Of a DNA stretch of 32,694 nt, positions 9,487 through 18,219 are shown piece after piece. A program made the translations under genes and the position numbers. This stretch comes from Deltaproteobacteria bacterium (GTDB lineage Bacteria; Desulfobacterota; QYQD01). Below the pieces are notes generated by a model. It was not told the origin of the DNA and searched no databases. It was given only the letters and a program-made list of their open reading frames with translations. Position 1 is the first letter of the stretch; each line of letters begins with the position of its first letter. Location of the stretch: assembly GCA_007280345.1 (NCBI GenBank), contig QYQD01000149.1:1-32694 (forward strand). The letters are read 5' to 3'.

Positions 9487-10679
9487 GAGTTTGATAACTC
9501 CTTCAGTCTCTTGGTTAGCGCCGGAATAATCTCAAAGAGATCCCCGACTATCCCATAGGTAGCTACATCAAAGATAGGGGCGCCAGGATCACTGTTAATA
9601 GCCACAATGATCTCTGAAGATTGCATACCTACCAAATGCTGTACCGCTCCCGACACCCCGCAGGCGATATAAAGCTTGGGACTAACGGTCTTCCCGGTCT
9701 GTCCTATTTGATGGGCATAAGATATCCATCCCTCATCCACTGCGGCCCGTGTGGCTCCAACAGCGCCGCCCAGTTGTCTGGCCAGTTCGTGCAGCAATGC
9801 AAAATTTTCCGCGTTTTTAAGGCCCCTTCCTCCGGTGACTATAACATCAGCCTCCGCCACGTTGACCAGATCAGTCTCTTCCTTAACCGAATTTACCAGG
9901 CGTACACGGGAACACACCCGGTCCGGGCTAGGAGTAACAGGAATGATCCCGGCCTTCCGACCCGGGGTGTAATTCCCTTTCTTCATCACCTTGGGCCGGA
10001 CAGTGGCCATCTGAGGCCGCGACCTGGGGCAGACAATTGTAGCCATAACATTCCCGCCAAAGGCCGGCCGGGTCTGGAGTAATAACCGATCTTTTTTACG
10101 TATAGACAGTTCTGTGCAATCTGCGGTAAGGCCGACGCCGAGCATGGTAGCCACGCGGGGAATAAGCGAACGGCCGATAGCAGTGGCCCCTCCCAAAAAG
10201 ATCTCCGGCCGGTATTGCCGGATAACATCCACCAGGACGTTACCATAGGCATCGTCGCTGTAACAGGTAAGCCCCGGATGATCGATCACATATATCTTAT
10301 CAGCTCCATAGGCGGCCAGTTCATCCGCCATATCCGTGACATTGTGACCTAACAGGACTGCGGATAATTCCACCCCCAGATCGTCAGCCAAGCGCCGGCC
10401 GACACCAAGAAGTTCATGGGAGACGGAGTGCATCTTTCCATATCCCTGCTCGGCAAAAATGCACACGCCACGGTAGGACTGAAGGTCTTCCCCGGCCATA
10501 TCCCGGGCCCGTTCAATAACAATAGCTCCGGCCTCACAGTTATCCGCACAGATCCCACAAAGGACACAGGACTCGCCAACTCTGGCTATGCCATTTTCCA
10601 GGGTAATAGCCTCGTAGGGGCAGGATTCAAGGCAAGTTCCGCAACCGGTGCATTTATCCTGGTCTATTTTTATGCTCAT
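9483..10679 (-). CDS. etfA: Electron transfer flavoprotein alpha subunit with N-terminal ferredoxin domain
   Basis: 398 residues. Residues 1-60 form a 2[4Fe-4S] ferredoxin domain with two cluster motifs (CTGCGTCLESCP and CVLCGICADNC). The rest is EtfA: an N-terminal alpha/beta domain followed by the FAD-binding domain with GGRGLKNAENF, GATRAAVDEGWI, QIGQTGKTVSPKLYIACGVSGAVQHL and INSDPGAPIF. EtfA with EtfB passes electrons between acyl-CoA dehydrogenases and other carriers. The same ferredoxin fusion is known in caffeyl-CoA reductase EtfA (CarE) of Acetobacterium, part of a flavin-bifurcating complex. No Shine-Dalgarno is evident; it starts 10 bases after etfB. Confidence 0.95.
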   Translation of the reverse strand: MSIKIDQDKCTGCGTCLESCPYEAITLENGIARVGESCVLCGICADNCEAGAIVIERARDMAGEDLQSYRGVCIFAEQGYGKMHSVSHELLGVGRRLADDLGVELSAVLLGHNVTDMADELAAYGADKIYVIDHPGLTCYSDDAYGNVLVDVIRQYRPEIFLGGATAIGRSLIPRVATMLGVGLTADCTELSIRKKDRLLLQTRPAFGGNVMATIVCPRSRPQMATVRPKVMKKGNYTPGRKAGIIPVTPSPDRVCSRVRLVNSVKEETDLVNVAEADVIVTGGRGLKNAENFALLHELARQLGGAVGATRAAVDEGWISYAHQIGQTGKTVSPKLYIACGVSGAVQHLVGMQSSEIIVAINSDPGAPIFDVATYGIVGDLFEIIPALTKRLKELSNS

Positions 10680-10689
10680 ATATTGATAT

Positions 10690-11472
10690 TTAATACCTAA
10701 TCTGTTTAATATTTTTAAGCAAAGCCTCTACCTGCTCCTCGACCGGGCCTTCGATTATCAGGCGCTTTCTATCCCATTTCGGGGCAAAAATCTCGGTTAC
10801 CTCGGTAAATGATCCGGCCAGACCGATCTTCTTTTCATCAGCGCCAAGCTCTTTGGCCCCATAAACGGGAATCTGCTGATTCTTGGCCCTTATCTTGGCC
10901 TTAAGCGAAGGAAGACGAGGCTCGTTGATCTCTTTGACCACGGTTAAAAGGGCCGGCAGGGGCAGGTCAAGCACATCGTATCCACTGTCCATCAGCCTTT
11001 GCACACGCATGGCGCCGTTTTCCACAAATTCTATACGCCGCACATAGGTAACATAGGGAATATTTAAACGCTCGGCCAGACCGGGGCCGACCTGAGCCGT
11101 GTCCCCATCTATAGCCTGTTTTCCGCAAATAATCAAATCAAAATGGCCGATCTTTTTAATGCCCAGAGAGAGGATATAGGTAGTAGCCCAGGTATCAGAA
11201 CCGGCAAAGGCCCGATCGGAAAGGAGCACGGCCGCATCAGCGCCACAGGAAAGGGCCTCCCTGAGCGCTGTTTCAGCCTGGGGCGGGCCCATGGTTAATA
11301 CCGTTACCTTTCCTCCGTAATGTTCTTTAAGACTCAATCCGGCCTCGAGGGCGTGCATATCATAGGGATTGACAATGCTTTCTACCCCCTCCCGTACCAG
11401 GGCTTTGGTCTCAGGATCAATACGGACATGGGCCGAATTTGGAACCTGTTTTATACAGGCTACGATGTTCAT
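10690..11472 (-). CDS. etfB: Electron transfer flavoprotein beta subunit
   Basis: 260 residues. Conserved EtfB segments: MNIVACIKQVPN, VNPYDMHALEAGL, TMGPPQAETALREALSCGADAAVLLSDRAFAGSDTWATTY, CGKQAIDGDTAQVGPGLAERL and PALLTVVKEINEPRLPSL. The AVLL-DRAFAGSDTWATT style resembles EtfB of anaerobes that carry out flavin-based bifurcation, but assigning that activity needs phylogeny. GAGGAG lies nine bases before the ATG. The gene is preceded by a 174-base gap and followed by etfA. Confidence 0.95.
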   Translation of the reverse strand: MNIVACIKQVPNSAHVRIDPETKALVREGVESIVNPYDMHALEAGLSLKEHYGGKVTVLTMGPPQAETALREALSCGADAAVLLSDRAFAGSDTWATTYILSLGIKKIGHFDLIICGKQAIDGDTAQVGPGLAERLNIPYVTYVRRIEFVENGAMRVQRLMDSGYDVLDLPLPALLTVVKEINEPRLPSLKAKIRAKNQQIPVYGAKELGADEKKIGLAGSFTEVTEIFAPKWDRKRLIIEGPVEEQVEALLKNIKQIRY

Positions 11473-11646
11473 TTAATACTTCTCCTCGAGTAAATCCCGA
11501 ATTCTAAATCGTAACTCGGACAAGCCAGAATTTCAAATGACAAATGTCATCCGCCTTCGGCGGACTCTATTTGAGCTTTGGCATTTAGCATTGATTTGAA
11601 CTTCACCAATCAGAGTCTTTGCGTTATGAAATTTAGAACTAAGGGT
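11473..11646. other. Gap between acyl-CoA dehydrogenase and etfB
   Basis: No gene is seen. A perfect 6-bp hairpin (TCCGCC-TTC-GGCGGA) lies at 11550-11564 without a T-tract. The surrounding sequence (CCGAATTCTAAATC, TTTCAAATGACAAATG) resembles low-complexity dispersed intergenic sequence. Whether the operon is interrupted here is uncertain. Confidence 0.5.
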
Positions 11647-12804
11647 CTATTTTGTGCGGCTATATTCCTTATTCAGGGCCTGCCCGATGACACTGCGTTG
11701 GATCTGGTTGGTTCCTTCATAAATCTGAAGGATTTTGGCGTCCCGCATCATCTTCTCCACGGGATAGTCCTTCATGTAACCATAGCCGCCAAAGACCTGA
11801 ACCGCATCAGTGGTCACCTGCATGGCCACATCACTGGGAAAGAGCTTGGCCATGGCCGAGACCTTACTTATATCCTTGGGGTTACTGTCTATATATCTGG
11901 CTACGGCATAGACCAAGGCCCGGCCCGCCTCCGTCTGGGTAGCCATATCCGCCAGCATGTGCTGCACGGCTTGGAACGAGATTATGGGGTGACCGAATTG
12001 TACCCGCTCTTTGGCATATTGCACAGCGGCATCCAATGCCCCTTGAGATAAACCGACGGACAGGGCTCCGATGCCCGGCCTGGCCAGAACAAGGGTCTTC
12101 ATGGCTACTATAAAGCCCATGCCTTCACGGCCAATAAGCCGGTCTTTTGGAACGCGGCAGTGGTCAAATATAAGTTCCCGTGTAGATGAGGCCCGAAGCC
12201 CCATCTTCTTTTCCTTTTTTCCGAAGCTAAACCCGGTCTCCCCTTTCTCTACAATGAAGGCGCTTGCTCCCCGCATCCCTTTCTCCCGATCCGTTAAGGC
12301 GATTATCGTATAGATCTCCGCCTCACCGCCGTTGGTAATCCACTGCTTGGTTCCATTTAGAATATAGTCATCCCCGTCTTTCGTCGCCGTGGTGCGGATG
12401 CCTCCGGCATCGCTTCCTGCCCCGGCCTCCGTCAGGCCGAAGGCGGCCAATTTTCGGCCACTGGCGATCTCCGGCAGATATTTCTGCTTTTGTTCTTCAC
12501 TGCCAAAAAGGAGAATGGGGAAGGCCCCCAGACAGCTGGCGGCAAAGGTTGTGGCTACCCCGATGCAGGCGCGCCCAAGTTGTTCCACAGCCAGACAGTT
12601 TTCAAGGCATCCTCCGCCAAATCCACCGTATTTTTCCGGAATATAAATCCCGAAAAGGTCTGCCTTCGCCAGGTCTTCCATTATCTTCCAGGGAAATTCC
12701 TCTTTTTCATCCAGTTCCGCACGCACGGGCACAACTTTTTCTTCGGCTATCTTACGCGCCAGATCCACAATCATCTTCTGCTCATCAGTCAGGAAATAAT
12801 CCAT
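11647..12804 (-). CDS. Acyl-CoA dehydrogenase
   Basis: 385 residues, typical of short-chain acyl-CoA dehydrogenases. FAD and substrate segments are visible: AFGLTEAGAGSDAGGI, QWITNGGEAEIYTI, and QVFGGYGYMKDYPVEKMMRDAKILQIYEGTNQIQR, where Glu363 (YEGT) is the expected catalytic base. It would oxidise or, run in reverse, reduce the alpha-beta bond of acyl thioesters using the adjacent ETF. AAGGGTGA lies upstream of the ATG. Its position between fabH and etfB inside a fatty acid synthesis operon is unusual; no fabD, fabI, fabK or fabZ is present in the window. Confidence 0.94.
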   Translation of the reverse strand: MDYFLTDEQKMIVDLARKIAEEKVVPVRAELDEKEEFPWKIMEDLAKADLFGIYIPEKYGGFGGGCLENCLAVEQLGRACIGVATTFAASCLGAFPILLFGSEEQKQKYLPEIASGRKLAAFGLTEAGAGSDAGGIRTTATKDGDDYILNGTKQWITNGGEAEIYTIIALTDREKGMRGASAFIVEKGETGFSFGKKEKKMGLRASSTRELIFDHCRVPKDRLIGREGMGFIVAMKTLVLARPGIGALSVGLSQGALDAAVQYAKERVQFGHPIISFQAVQHMLADMATQTEAGRALVYAVARYIDSNPKDISKVSAMAKLFPSDVAMQVTTDAVQVFGGYGYMKDYPVEKMMRDAKILQIYEGTNQIQRSVIGQALNKEYSRTK

Positions 12805-12831
12805 AAGAAATCACCCTTTCATTAATATCTT

Positions 12832-13812
12832 TCACCATCTAATCAGCGAGGCCCCCCAGGTGAAACCTCCCCCGAAGGCATTGAGCATTACCATATCCCC
12901 CTCCTTGATGCGCCCTTCACGGTTGGCCTCATCCAGGGCAATGGGAATGGTGGCGGCCGATGTATTGCCATATTTATGGATATTAACATAGACCTTTTCC
13001 CTGGGTATTTGCAGGCGTTCAGCGATGCTGTTAATAATTCGTATATTGGCCTGATGAGGGATGTAAAGGTCTATATCCTGCGGAGATAAGTTATTGGACT
13101 CCAGGGCCTCCCGGGCGGATTCCTCCATGGCCCTTACGGCCAGCTTAAATACATCACGGCCTTGCATTTGAATGTACTGCAGATTGTCGTCCAGCATCTG
13201 GCGGGAGGGTGGCGACACGCAACCGCCTCCCGGGATATGTAAAAGTTTCCACAGGGTGCCGTCGGCGTGCAGGTGGTTGGAGAGGATACCCCGCTTTCCG
13301 TTACGACCGGTTACCACTACTGCTCCGGCCCCATCCCCGAAAAGGACACTCGTATTTCTATCCTTCCAATTGACGCGACAGGAGAGAACTTCAGCCCCTA
13401 TAACCAGTATTTTCAAATTGATATTATTCCGGATAAAATTGTCGGCGGTAGCCAGGCCATAGATAAAACCGGAACACGCCGCAGACAGGTCAAAGGCCGC
13501 TGCCCTTTCTGCCCCAAGATTTTTCTGTACCAGACAGGCGGCCGTGGGCATGAGCATATCCGGCGTCAGGGTACAGACGATAATCATATCCAGCTCTGCG
13601 GCCCTAATCCCGGCCATATCCAGGGCCTTCTTAGCCGCCTGTGTGGCCAGGAAAGAACAGGGTTCATCCTTAGAGGAGATGCGGCGCTCTTTTATTCCCG
13701 AACGCGTAGTAATCCATTCGTCAGAGGTATCGACCATCTTTTCCAGATCCTGGTTGGTCAATACCCTCGCCGGCAGGTGACAACCTGTGCCGACAATAAC
13801 CGTGCGTACCAA
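12832..13812 (-). CDS. fabH: 3-oxoacyl-ACP synthase III (FabH)
   Basis: 326 residues from a TTG start preceded by GAGGAG at nine bases; this gives the expected MVRTVIVGTGCHLP N-terminus, removes an overlap with plsX and matches the family length. A longer frame to 13893 exists but its extra 27 residues are not family-like. FabH condenses acetyl-CoA with malonyl-ACP to start fatty acid synthesis. Catalytic residues are visible: Cys in LSAACSGFIYG, His in IPHQANIRI and Asn in KYGNTSAATIP. It follows plsX, as usual, but is followed by an acyl-CoA dehydrogenase and not by fabD. Confidence 0.95.
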   Translation of the reverse strand: MVRTVIVGTGCHLPARVLTNQDLEKMVDTSDEWITTRSGIKERRISSKDEPCSFLATQAAKKALDMAGIRAAELDMIIVCTLTPDMLMPTAACLVQKNLGAERAAAFDLSAACSGFIYGLATADNFIRNNINLKILVIGAEVLSCRVNWKDRNTSVLFGDGAGAVVVTGRNGKRGILSNHLHADGTLWKLLHIPGGGCVSPPSRQMLDDNLQYIQMQGRDVFKLAVRAMEESAREALESNNLSPQDIDLYIPHQANIRIINSIAERLQIPREKVYVNIHKYGNTSAATIPIALDEANREGRIKEGDMVMLNAFGGGFTWGASLIRW

Positions 13813-13846
13813 AATAAAATTCTCCTCAGATTTTCCTATTCCTGTA

Positions 13847-14884
13847 TTACCTGTTAGATACGACCCGCCGCCTGCCCAGGGCCTGCAAGTCACCGCTGTT
13901 TCTTACATTGGAAAGGAGGTGTTCGTTCAGCTTCTGTGATACAAACTCAGCAGCCATCAAAATGGCATTCTTGATGGCCTTGGGACAAGATCGGCCATGG
14001 GCAATAATTCCGATGCCATTTATACCCAGAAGAGGGGCTCCTCCGTACTCTGCATAATCTACCTTCTTCTTAAACCTGCGGAAGGCGCTACTACATAACA
14101 AATAACCTGCCCTGGCCAAAAGGCTCTTTTCTATCTCGGCCCTGAGCATAAGACTGATGGCCTCGGCCAGACCTTCGCTTAACTTCAACGAGACATTGCC
14201 GACAAAACCATCACAGACAATAACATCTACGTCGCCTCTAAAGACGTCCCTTCCTTCCACGTTGCCTATAAAGTTGAGTGAACTCGCGGAAAAAAGCTCA
14301 TACGCCTTTTTTACTACCAGATTCCCTTTGGCGCCCTCTTCGCCTATACTCATCAGACCTACACGCGGATTGGATACCCCCAAAATGCCCTGAGAAAACA
14401 CCGCGCCCATTATACCGAATTGGAGAAGATGATGGGGCTTACAGTCCACATTGGCCCCGGCATCAATCATCACCGTCGGTCCCTTTAGCGTGGGAAGGAC
14501 ACCGGCAATGGCCGGCCGTTCCACCCCTTCCAGTCTTCCCAGCACAAAACCGGCCGTAGCCAGAGTGGCGCCGGAATTTCCGGCGCTGACCGCTGCGTCG
14601 GCCCGACCCTGACCCACCATCTCAAACGTCACCCGGATAGAAGAATCCTTCTTCTTTTTCAAGGCCTCAGAAGGAGATTCATCCATGCCCACAACTTCTG
14701 TGGCATTTTGTATGATAAAATGACCCGATCCGGCCCCGAGACGCTTAATTTCCTGAGTTAATAGCTCTTCCTGGCCAACCAGAATGATGGAAAGAGACCT
14801 TTCCTTTACAGCCTGAGCGGCCCCTTCTATGACCACGGCGGGGGCATGGTCGCCCCCCATGGCATCAACAGCTACGCTTATCAT
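13847..14884 (-). CDS. plsX: Phosphate acyltransferase PlsX
   Basis: 345 residues; converts acyl-ACP to acyl-phosphate, the donor for PlsY in phospholipid synthesis; peripheral membrane enzyme. The N-terminus ISVAVDAMGGDHAP, the DSPSEALKKKKDSSI segment, SAGNSGATLATAGFVLGRLEGVERPAI, DAGANVDCKPHHLLQF and EYGGAPLLGINGIGIIAHG are all diagnostic. It begins 22 bases after rpmF; no Shine-Dalgarno is seen, so coupling to rpmF is possible. Confidence 0.97.
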   Translation of the reverse strand: MISVAVDAMGGDHAPAVVIEGAAQAVKERSLSIILVGQEELLTQEIKRLGAGSGHFIIQNATEVVGMDESPSEALKKKKDSSIRVTFEMVGQGRADAAVSAGNSGATLATAGFVLGRLEGVERPAIAGVLPTLKGPTVMIDAGANVDCKPHHLLQFGIMGAVFSQGILGVSNPRVGLMSIGEEGAKGNLVVKKAYELFSASSLNFIGNVEGRDVFRGDVDVIVCDGFVGNVSLKLSEGLAEAISLMLRAEIEKSLLARAGYLLCSSAFRRFKKKVDYAEYGGAPLLGINGIGIIAHGRSCPKAIKNAILMAAEFVSQKLNEHLLSNVRNSGDLQALGRRRVVSNR

Positions 14885-14906
14885 ATCATAGTTGGTTATA
14901 TGGTTA

Positions 14907-15086
14907 TTACTCGGTTACTTCGATTAAGGTCCGGCCCTTATAAGTGCCGCAGTGAGGACAAACACGGTGCGGCAACTTGGTTTCCTGGCACTGCGGGCAA
15001 AGAGAAATACCGGGCAGCTCCAAACCCTGCTGGGCCCGCCGTTTTCCCCTCCTTGACTTTGAATGTCTTCTTTTTGGTAATCCCAT
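14907..15086 (-). CDS. rpmF: 50S ribosomal protein bL32
   Basis: 59 residues, found by direct translation. It starts MGLPKRRHSKSRRGKRRAQ, a basic tail that reaches into the ribosome, followed by a zinc ribbon with CPQC and CPHC pairs, so it is the cysteine-containing form. AAGGAGAA lies six bases before the ATG. The yceD-rpmF-plsX-fabH order is strongly conserved across bacteria and couples ribosome and lipid synthesis. Confidence 0.97.
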   Translation of the reverse strand: MGLPKRRHSKSRRGKRRAQQGLELPGISLCPQCQETKLPHRVCPHCGTYKGRTLIEVTE

Positions 15087-15104
15087 ATTAAATTCTCCTT
15101 ATTT

Positions 15105-15623
15105 TTATGATCGATCCTTGAGCTTTATATCTCTCAACGTCTCAAATGGCGAGGAATTCGCCTCTGACCGGCAGTCACATGAGATAAGATTCAGATTGAC
15201 GCCGCAATGCGGGCACAGCCCCTTACACTCCTCATGACAGAGAGGTTTAACAGGCAGCTGCAAGAATATCTGCTCGGCCGCGATCTGCGCCACATCCACG
15301 GTCTCCCCGTCAAAAAAAGAAACATCCATATCCTCATGTGAAAGTTCGATCTCAGTATAACCCTTTTCGCCGGTGGGCAACATCAACAGGAAATCGAATT
15401 CATCCGCTAACGACCATATAAAATCTTCCAGGCAACGACTGCAGTTAAGTAATAGCCGGGCCTTAATATCACCCATGACCCGGATATCGCGGCCCGCCCG
15501 TTCAATCTTTACGTTAACCGCGATCGGCTCCTGTACCTGAGTTATATCCTGTAGTATCTCTGCCCCGTATTCGGCATGGCAGCTTAACCCTTCCTGGGGG
15601 ATGTCATGTACCTTTATCTTCAA
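15105..15623 (-). CDS. yceD: DUF177 (YceD-like) protein
   Basis: 172 residues. It carries the DUF177 signature: a first cysteine pair in LLLNCSRCLEDF, then acidic segments, and a C-terminal CHEECKGLCPHCGVNLN zinc-ribbon-like motif. The family is co-conserved with rpmF and has been linked to 23S rRNA metabolism in some organisms. The first codon is TTG with AAAGGT six bases upstream. It is the first gene after the promoter at 15747-15774 and so probably heads the lipid operon. Confidence 0.9.
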   Translation of the reverse strand: MKIKVHDIPQEGLSCHAEYGAEILQDITQVQEPIAVNVKIERAGRDIRVMGDIKARLLLNCSRCLEDFIWSLADEFDFLLMLPTGEKGYTEIELSHEDMDVSFFDGETVDVAQIAAEQIFLQLPVKPLCHEECKGLCPHCGVNLNLISCDCRSEANSSPFETLRDIKLKDRS

Positions 15624-15746
15624 GGCTGGACCTTTAAAAACTTAAAATTGCCGCGGAGGCCCGGAAGAATCAGAGATAATTTACTAATTTTTATCCTGTA
15701 ATCTCTGCGACTTAAAGACTACACATAAAAAATGCATAGCTTGTCA

Positions 15747-15774
15747 AATATATACAAAAAACCAGTCATGTCAA
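15747..15774 (-). promoter_or_regulatory. Sigma70-type promoter for the yceD-rpmF-plsX-fabH operon
   Basis: On the minus strand a perfect -35 TTGACA (15774 to 15769) is followed by a 16-base spacer and a -10 TATATT (15752 to 15747, five of six consensus). The predicted transcript starts near 15740, giving a leader of about 115 bases to the yceD TTG. A second, weaker TTGACA lies just downstream. The 200 bases between gltX and yceD contain no gene. Confidence 0.7.
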
Positions 15775-15823
15775 GCTTAAATGGTGGCCTAATATGGGTT
15801 TTGAGAAAATGCGGCAGGCGCTC

Positions 15824-17227
15824 TCATACCATAGAGGCGAGGTATTTAATGCCTCGCTCTAAGCGTTTTACTACCCTTTCCGGGCCGAGGGCTTCCATCA
15901 ACTCAAACAGGCCCGGGCTTACTGTTTTGCCGGTAAGTATGAGCCGAAGGGGCTGGGCTATTTTTTTAAATTTAATATCTTTTTCGGCGCAAAAACGTTC
16001 AAATATCGCCTCCATATCCGCCTGCCGAAAGAGAGGAAGCCCCTTTAACTCTTCCAAAATCTGCTGCATGAGTCCTTTAATGTCCGGGGTAAGAAACTTC
16101 TGGGCGGCTTTTTCTTCATAATCCAATTCATCTTTAAAATAAAAGGGCATGCCCCCGGCCATCTCTACCATCGTCTTGCTACGCGGCTGCAGGGTAGGAA
16201 TAGCCCTGGCCAGATAAGACACATCTTCCACCTTAATGCCGTGCTGTTCCAGAAATGGGAGAACAATTTGGGCCAATTTATTCGGGTCTTCTTCCTTAAT
16301 ATAATGGGCGTTCAGCCAGAGGAGTTTATCCGGGTTAAAGATGCCCGCAGACTTACCCACATTCTCTAAAGAGAACTTTTCAATCAATTCTTCCCGCGAG
16401 AATATCTCCTGGTCTCCATGAGACCAGCCGAGCCGGGCCAGGTAGTTGAGCATGGCCTGGGGTAAGTAGCCCATCTCTTTATAAGCCAGGACGGAGGTGG
16501 CTCCGTGGCGTTTACTGAGCCTGCTTCTATCTGCGCCCAGAATCATGGGCACATGGGCAAACTCCGGCACCGGACAGCCCAGGGCCTCATAGAGCAGTAT
16601 CTGACGCGGGGTATTATTCAGGTGATCGTCGCCCCGGATAACATGGGTGATCTCCATGCTGATGTCGTCTATCACCACGGCGAAGTTGTAAGTGGGCATG
16701 CCGTCGCTGCGCTGTATAATCAGGTCATCCAGTTCTGTATTGTCAAAAACCGTTGCCCCTTTTACCAGATCGTGTACTACAGTTGTTCCGTGCTCCGGGG
16801 CGCGAAAACGGACGACGGTATCCGGTCCTTTCTCAAGACCCCGATTGCGGCAGGCGCCGTCATACTTCGGCTTTCTCCCTTCGGCCATAGCCGCCTTCCT
16901 TCTGGCATCCAATTCCTCCGGCGCACAGGAGCAATAATATGCCTTTCCTTCCGATACAAGGCGATCAATGTAAGACTGATAAATATCCAGACGCTGAGAT
17001 TGGAAATACGGGCCTTCGTCCCAATCAATACCCAGCCACTCGAGTCCGTCCAAAATAGCCCGGGTCGCCTCTTCTGTAGAGCGGGCTACATCTGTGTCTT
17101 CAATCCGCAGGATAAACGTCCCGCCATGCCTCCGGGCAAACAGCCAGTTAAACAGGGCGGTGCGTACCCCGCCAATATGCAGATAGCCAGTTGGACTGGG
17201 TGAAAAACGCGTGCGTATCTTGACCAT
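15824..17227 (-). CDS. gltX: Glutamyl-tRNA synthetase
   Basis: 467 residues; class I synthetase. The HIGH-type motif is in [24 protein letters not shown] and the KMSKS-type motif is SRLSKRHGA. The [19 protein letters not shown] segment is the usual insertion in the catalytic domain, and the C-terminal helical anticodon-binding domain is complete. GAGGGAG lies upstream of the ATG. Because the window also contains glnS, this GluRS may be tRNA-Glu specific, but that cannot be decided from sequence alone. It is preceded by a terminator at 17246-17277. Confidence 0.97.
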   Translation of the reverse strand: MVKIRTRFSPSPTGYLHIGGVRTALFNWLFARRHGGTFILRIEDTDVARSTEEATRAILDGLEWLGIDWDEGPYFQSQRLDIYQSYIDRLVSEGKAYYCSCAPEELDARRKAAMAEGRKPKYDGACRNRGLEKGPDTVVRFRAPEHGTTVVHDLVKGATVFDNTELDDLIIQRSDGMPTYNFAVVIDDISMEITHVIRGDDHLNNTPRQILLYEALGCPVPEFAHVPMILGADRSRLSKRHGATSVLAYKEMGYLPQAMLNYLARLGWSHGDQEIFSREELIEKFSLENVGKSAGIFNPDKLLWLNAHYIKEEDPNKLAQIVLPFLEQHGIKVEDVSYLARAIPTLQPRSKTMVEMAGGMPFYFKDELDYEEKAAQKFLTPDIKGLMQQILEELKGLPLFRQADMEAIFERFCAEKDIKFKKIAQPLRLILTGKTVSPGLFELMEALGPERVVKRLERGIKYLASMV

Positions 17228-17245
17228 AGTTACCGCTCCCTCCCG

Positions 17246-17277
17246 TATAAAATTAAAACGAGGCCAAAAGGCCTCGT
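17246..17277 (-). terminator. Rho-independent terminator after the MEMO-like gene
   Basis: On the minus strand the stem ACGAGGCC/GGCCTCGT (8 bp, TTTT loop) is followed by TTTTAATTTTATA. It separates the MEMO-like gene from gltX. On the plus strand no T-tract follows, so it acts on minus-strand transcripts. Confidence 0.8.
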
Positions 17278-17309
17278 CAATGTAATAAACATTCTTAGTT
17301 TTATCAAGC

Positions 17310-18110
17310 TTACTCTATGTAAAGCCCGGCGTACCCAACCACCTGCAGATAATCACCACTGACATCACCCGAGGTGGCATACTTAACCAGTTCAGCATGA
17401 GTGGCCCCCAGCTCTTTGCAGGCTGCCAGAGTAATCGTTGCCGGGATAACCCCGCACATAGAAATATCGTGTTTAAAGACCGTGGCTAAAAGACCCTGCG
17501 GATCAATAGCCAGGATGTGATCAATAGCCAATTTATCTTTCTGCCTGGCGGACTTGTCAGACTCGTAGTGGGTCATATCTGAACTGGCCACAATAAGCAC
17601 CTTCCGGCCGTAATCCTTGATGGCCCTGGCTATAGATTCGCCGATCTCCCGGCAGACCTCCCAGCCCGCATGGGCGAGGGCGATCGGCACCAACCTGAAA
17701 TCCTTATTTAACGCCTGCAGAAAAGGAACCTGCACTTCTAATGAGTGTTCATAAGCATGGGCGCGATAATCATCTGTAATATGGCGTGAATGCCCAAGTA
17801 TCAGGGAGGCGAGTTCCTTATTGATAGATACCTCGCCGTTGGGCATCTGCCATGAACCTTCAGCCATCATGGCAAAAGGATCGCCCATGCCGCGGTGATT
17901 CGGGCCTAATATAATCACATCATCGGGCACGGCTATACAGGAGAAGACCGCCCCGGCTACGTGGCCGGAGTATATATAACCGGCGTGAGGGGAAATAACC
18001 CCCAAGACTTCCTTCTTCTCCCCCGGAACCAGATACGACTGCACTTCTCTTTCTAAAGCGGCCGCCGACCCCGGATAAAATTGACCGGCTACGGCCGGTT
18101 TTCTTACCAT
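17310..18110 (-). CDS. amrB: MEMO1-family protein (AmmeMemoRadiSam system protein B)
   Basis: 266 residues. It begins [22 protein letters not shown] and contains [33 protein letters not shown] and [19 protein letters not shown], the conserved positions of the MEMO fold (related to extradiol dioxygenases; His and Cys line the metal pocket). In many bacteria and archaea it travels with an AMMECR1 protein and a radical SAM enzyme; neither is adjacent here. GGTGAGG precedes the ATG by eight bases. It is transcribed divergently from tldD. Substrate is unknown in the family. Confidence 0.93.
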   Translation of the reverse strand: MVRKPAVAGQFYPGSAAALEREVQSYLVPGEKKEVLGVISPHAGYIYSGHVAGAVFSCIAVPDDVIILGPNHRGMGDPFAMMAEGSWQMPNGEVSINKELASLILGHSRHITDDYRAHAYEHSLEVQVPFLQALNKDFRLVPIALAHAGWEVCREIGESIARAIKDYGRKVLIVASSDMTHYESDKSARQKDKLAIDHILAIDPQGLLATVFKHDISMCGVIPATITLAACKELGATHAELVKYATSGDVSGDYLQVVGYAGLYIE

Positions 18111-18127
18111 ATTTATTACCTCACCAG

Positions 18128-18155
18128 TTAAAACGAAACGTTTTGTATTTATAAT
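18128..18155 (+). promoter_or_regulatory. Candidate promoter and palindrome between the MEMO-like gene and tldD
   Basis: The divergent gap contains a perfect -10 TATAAT (18150-18155) with a 16-base spacer from TTAAAA (four of six -35 matches). Overlapping it is the palindrome AAAACG-AAA-CGTTTT (18130-18144), which could be an operator. The reverse strand has TATTAT in the same spot, so bidirectional use is possible. Confidence 0.45.
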
Positions 18156-18219
18156 AGCATGTGTACAATAATCGCTACAAGCTTTTTGCTCTTGGCAATA
18201 GCCTGCCCTTTACAGTATT

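Noticed and set aside
13813-13893. N-terminal extension of FabH
   Set aside because: The extra 27 residues are not family-like and overlap plsX; the TTG with GAGGAG gives the standard N-terminus.
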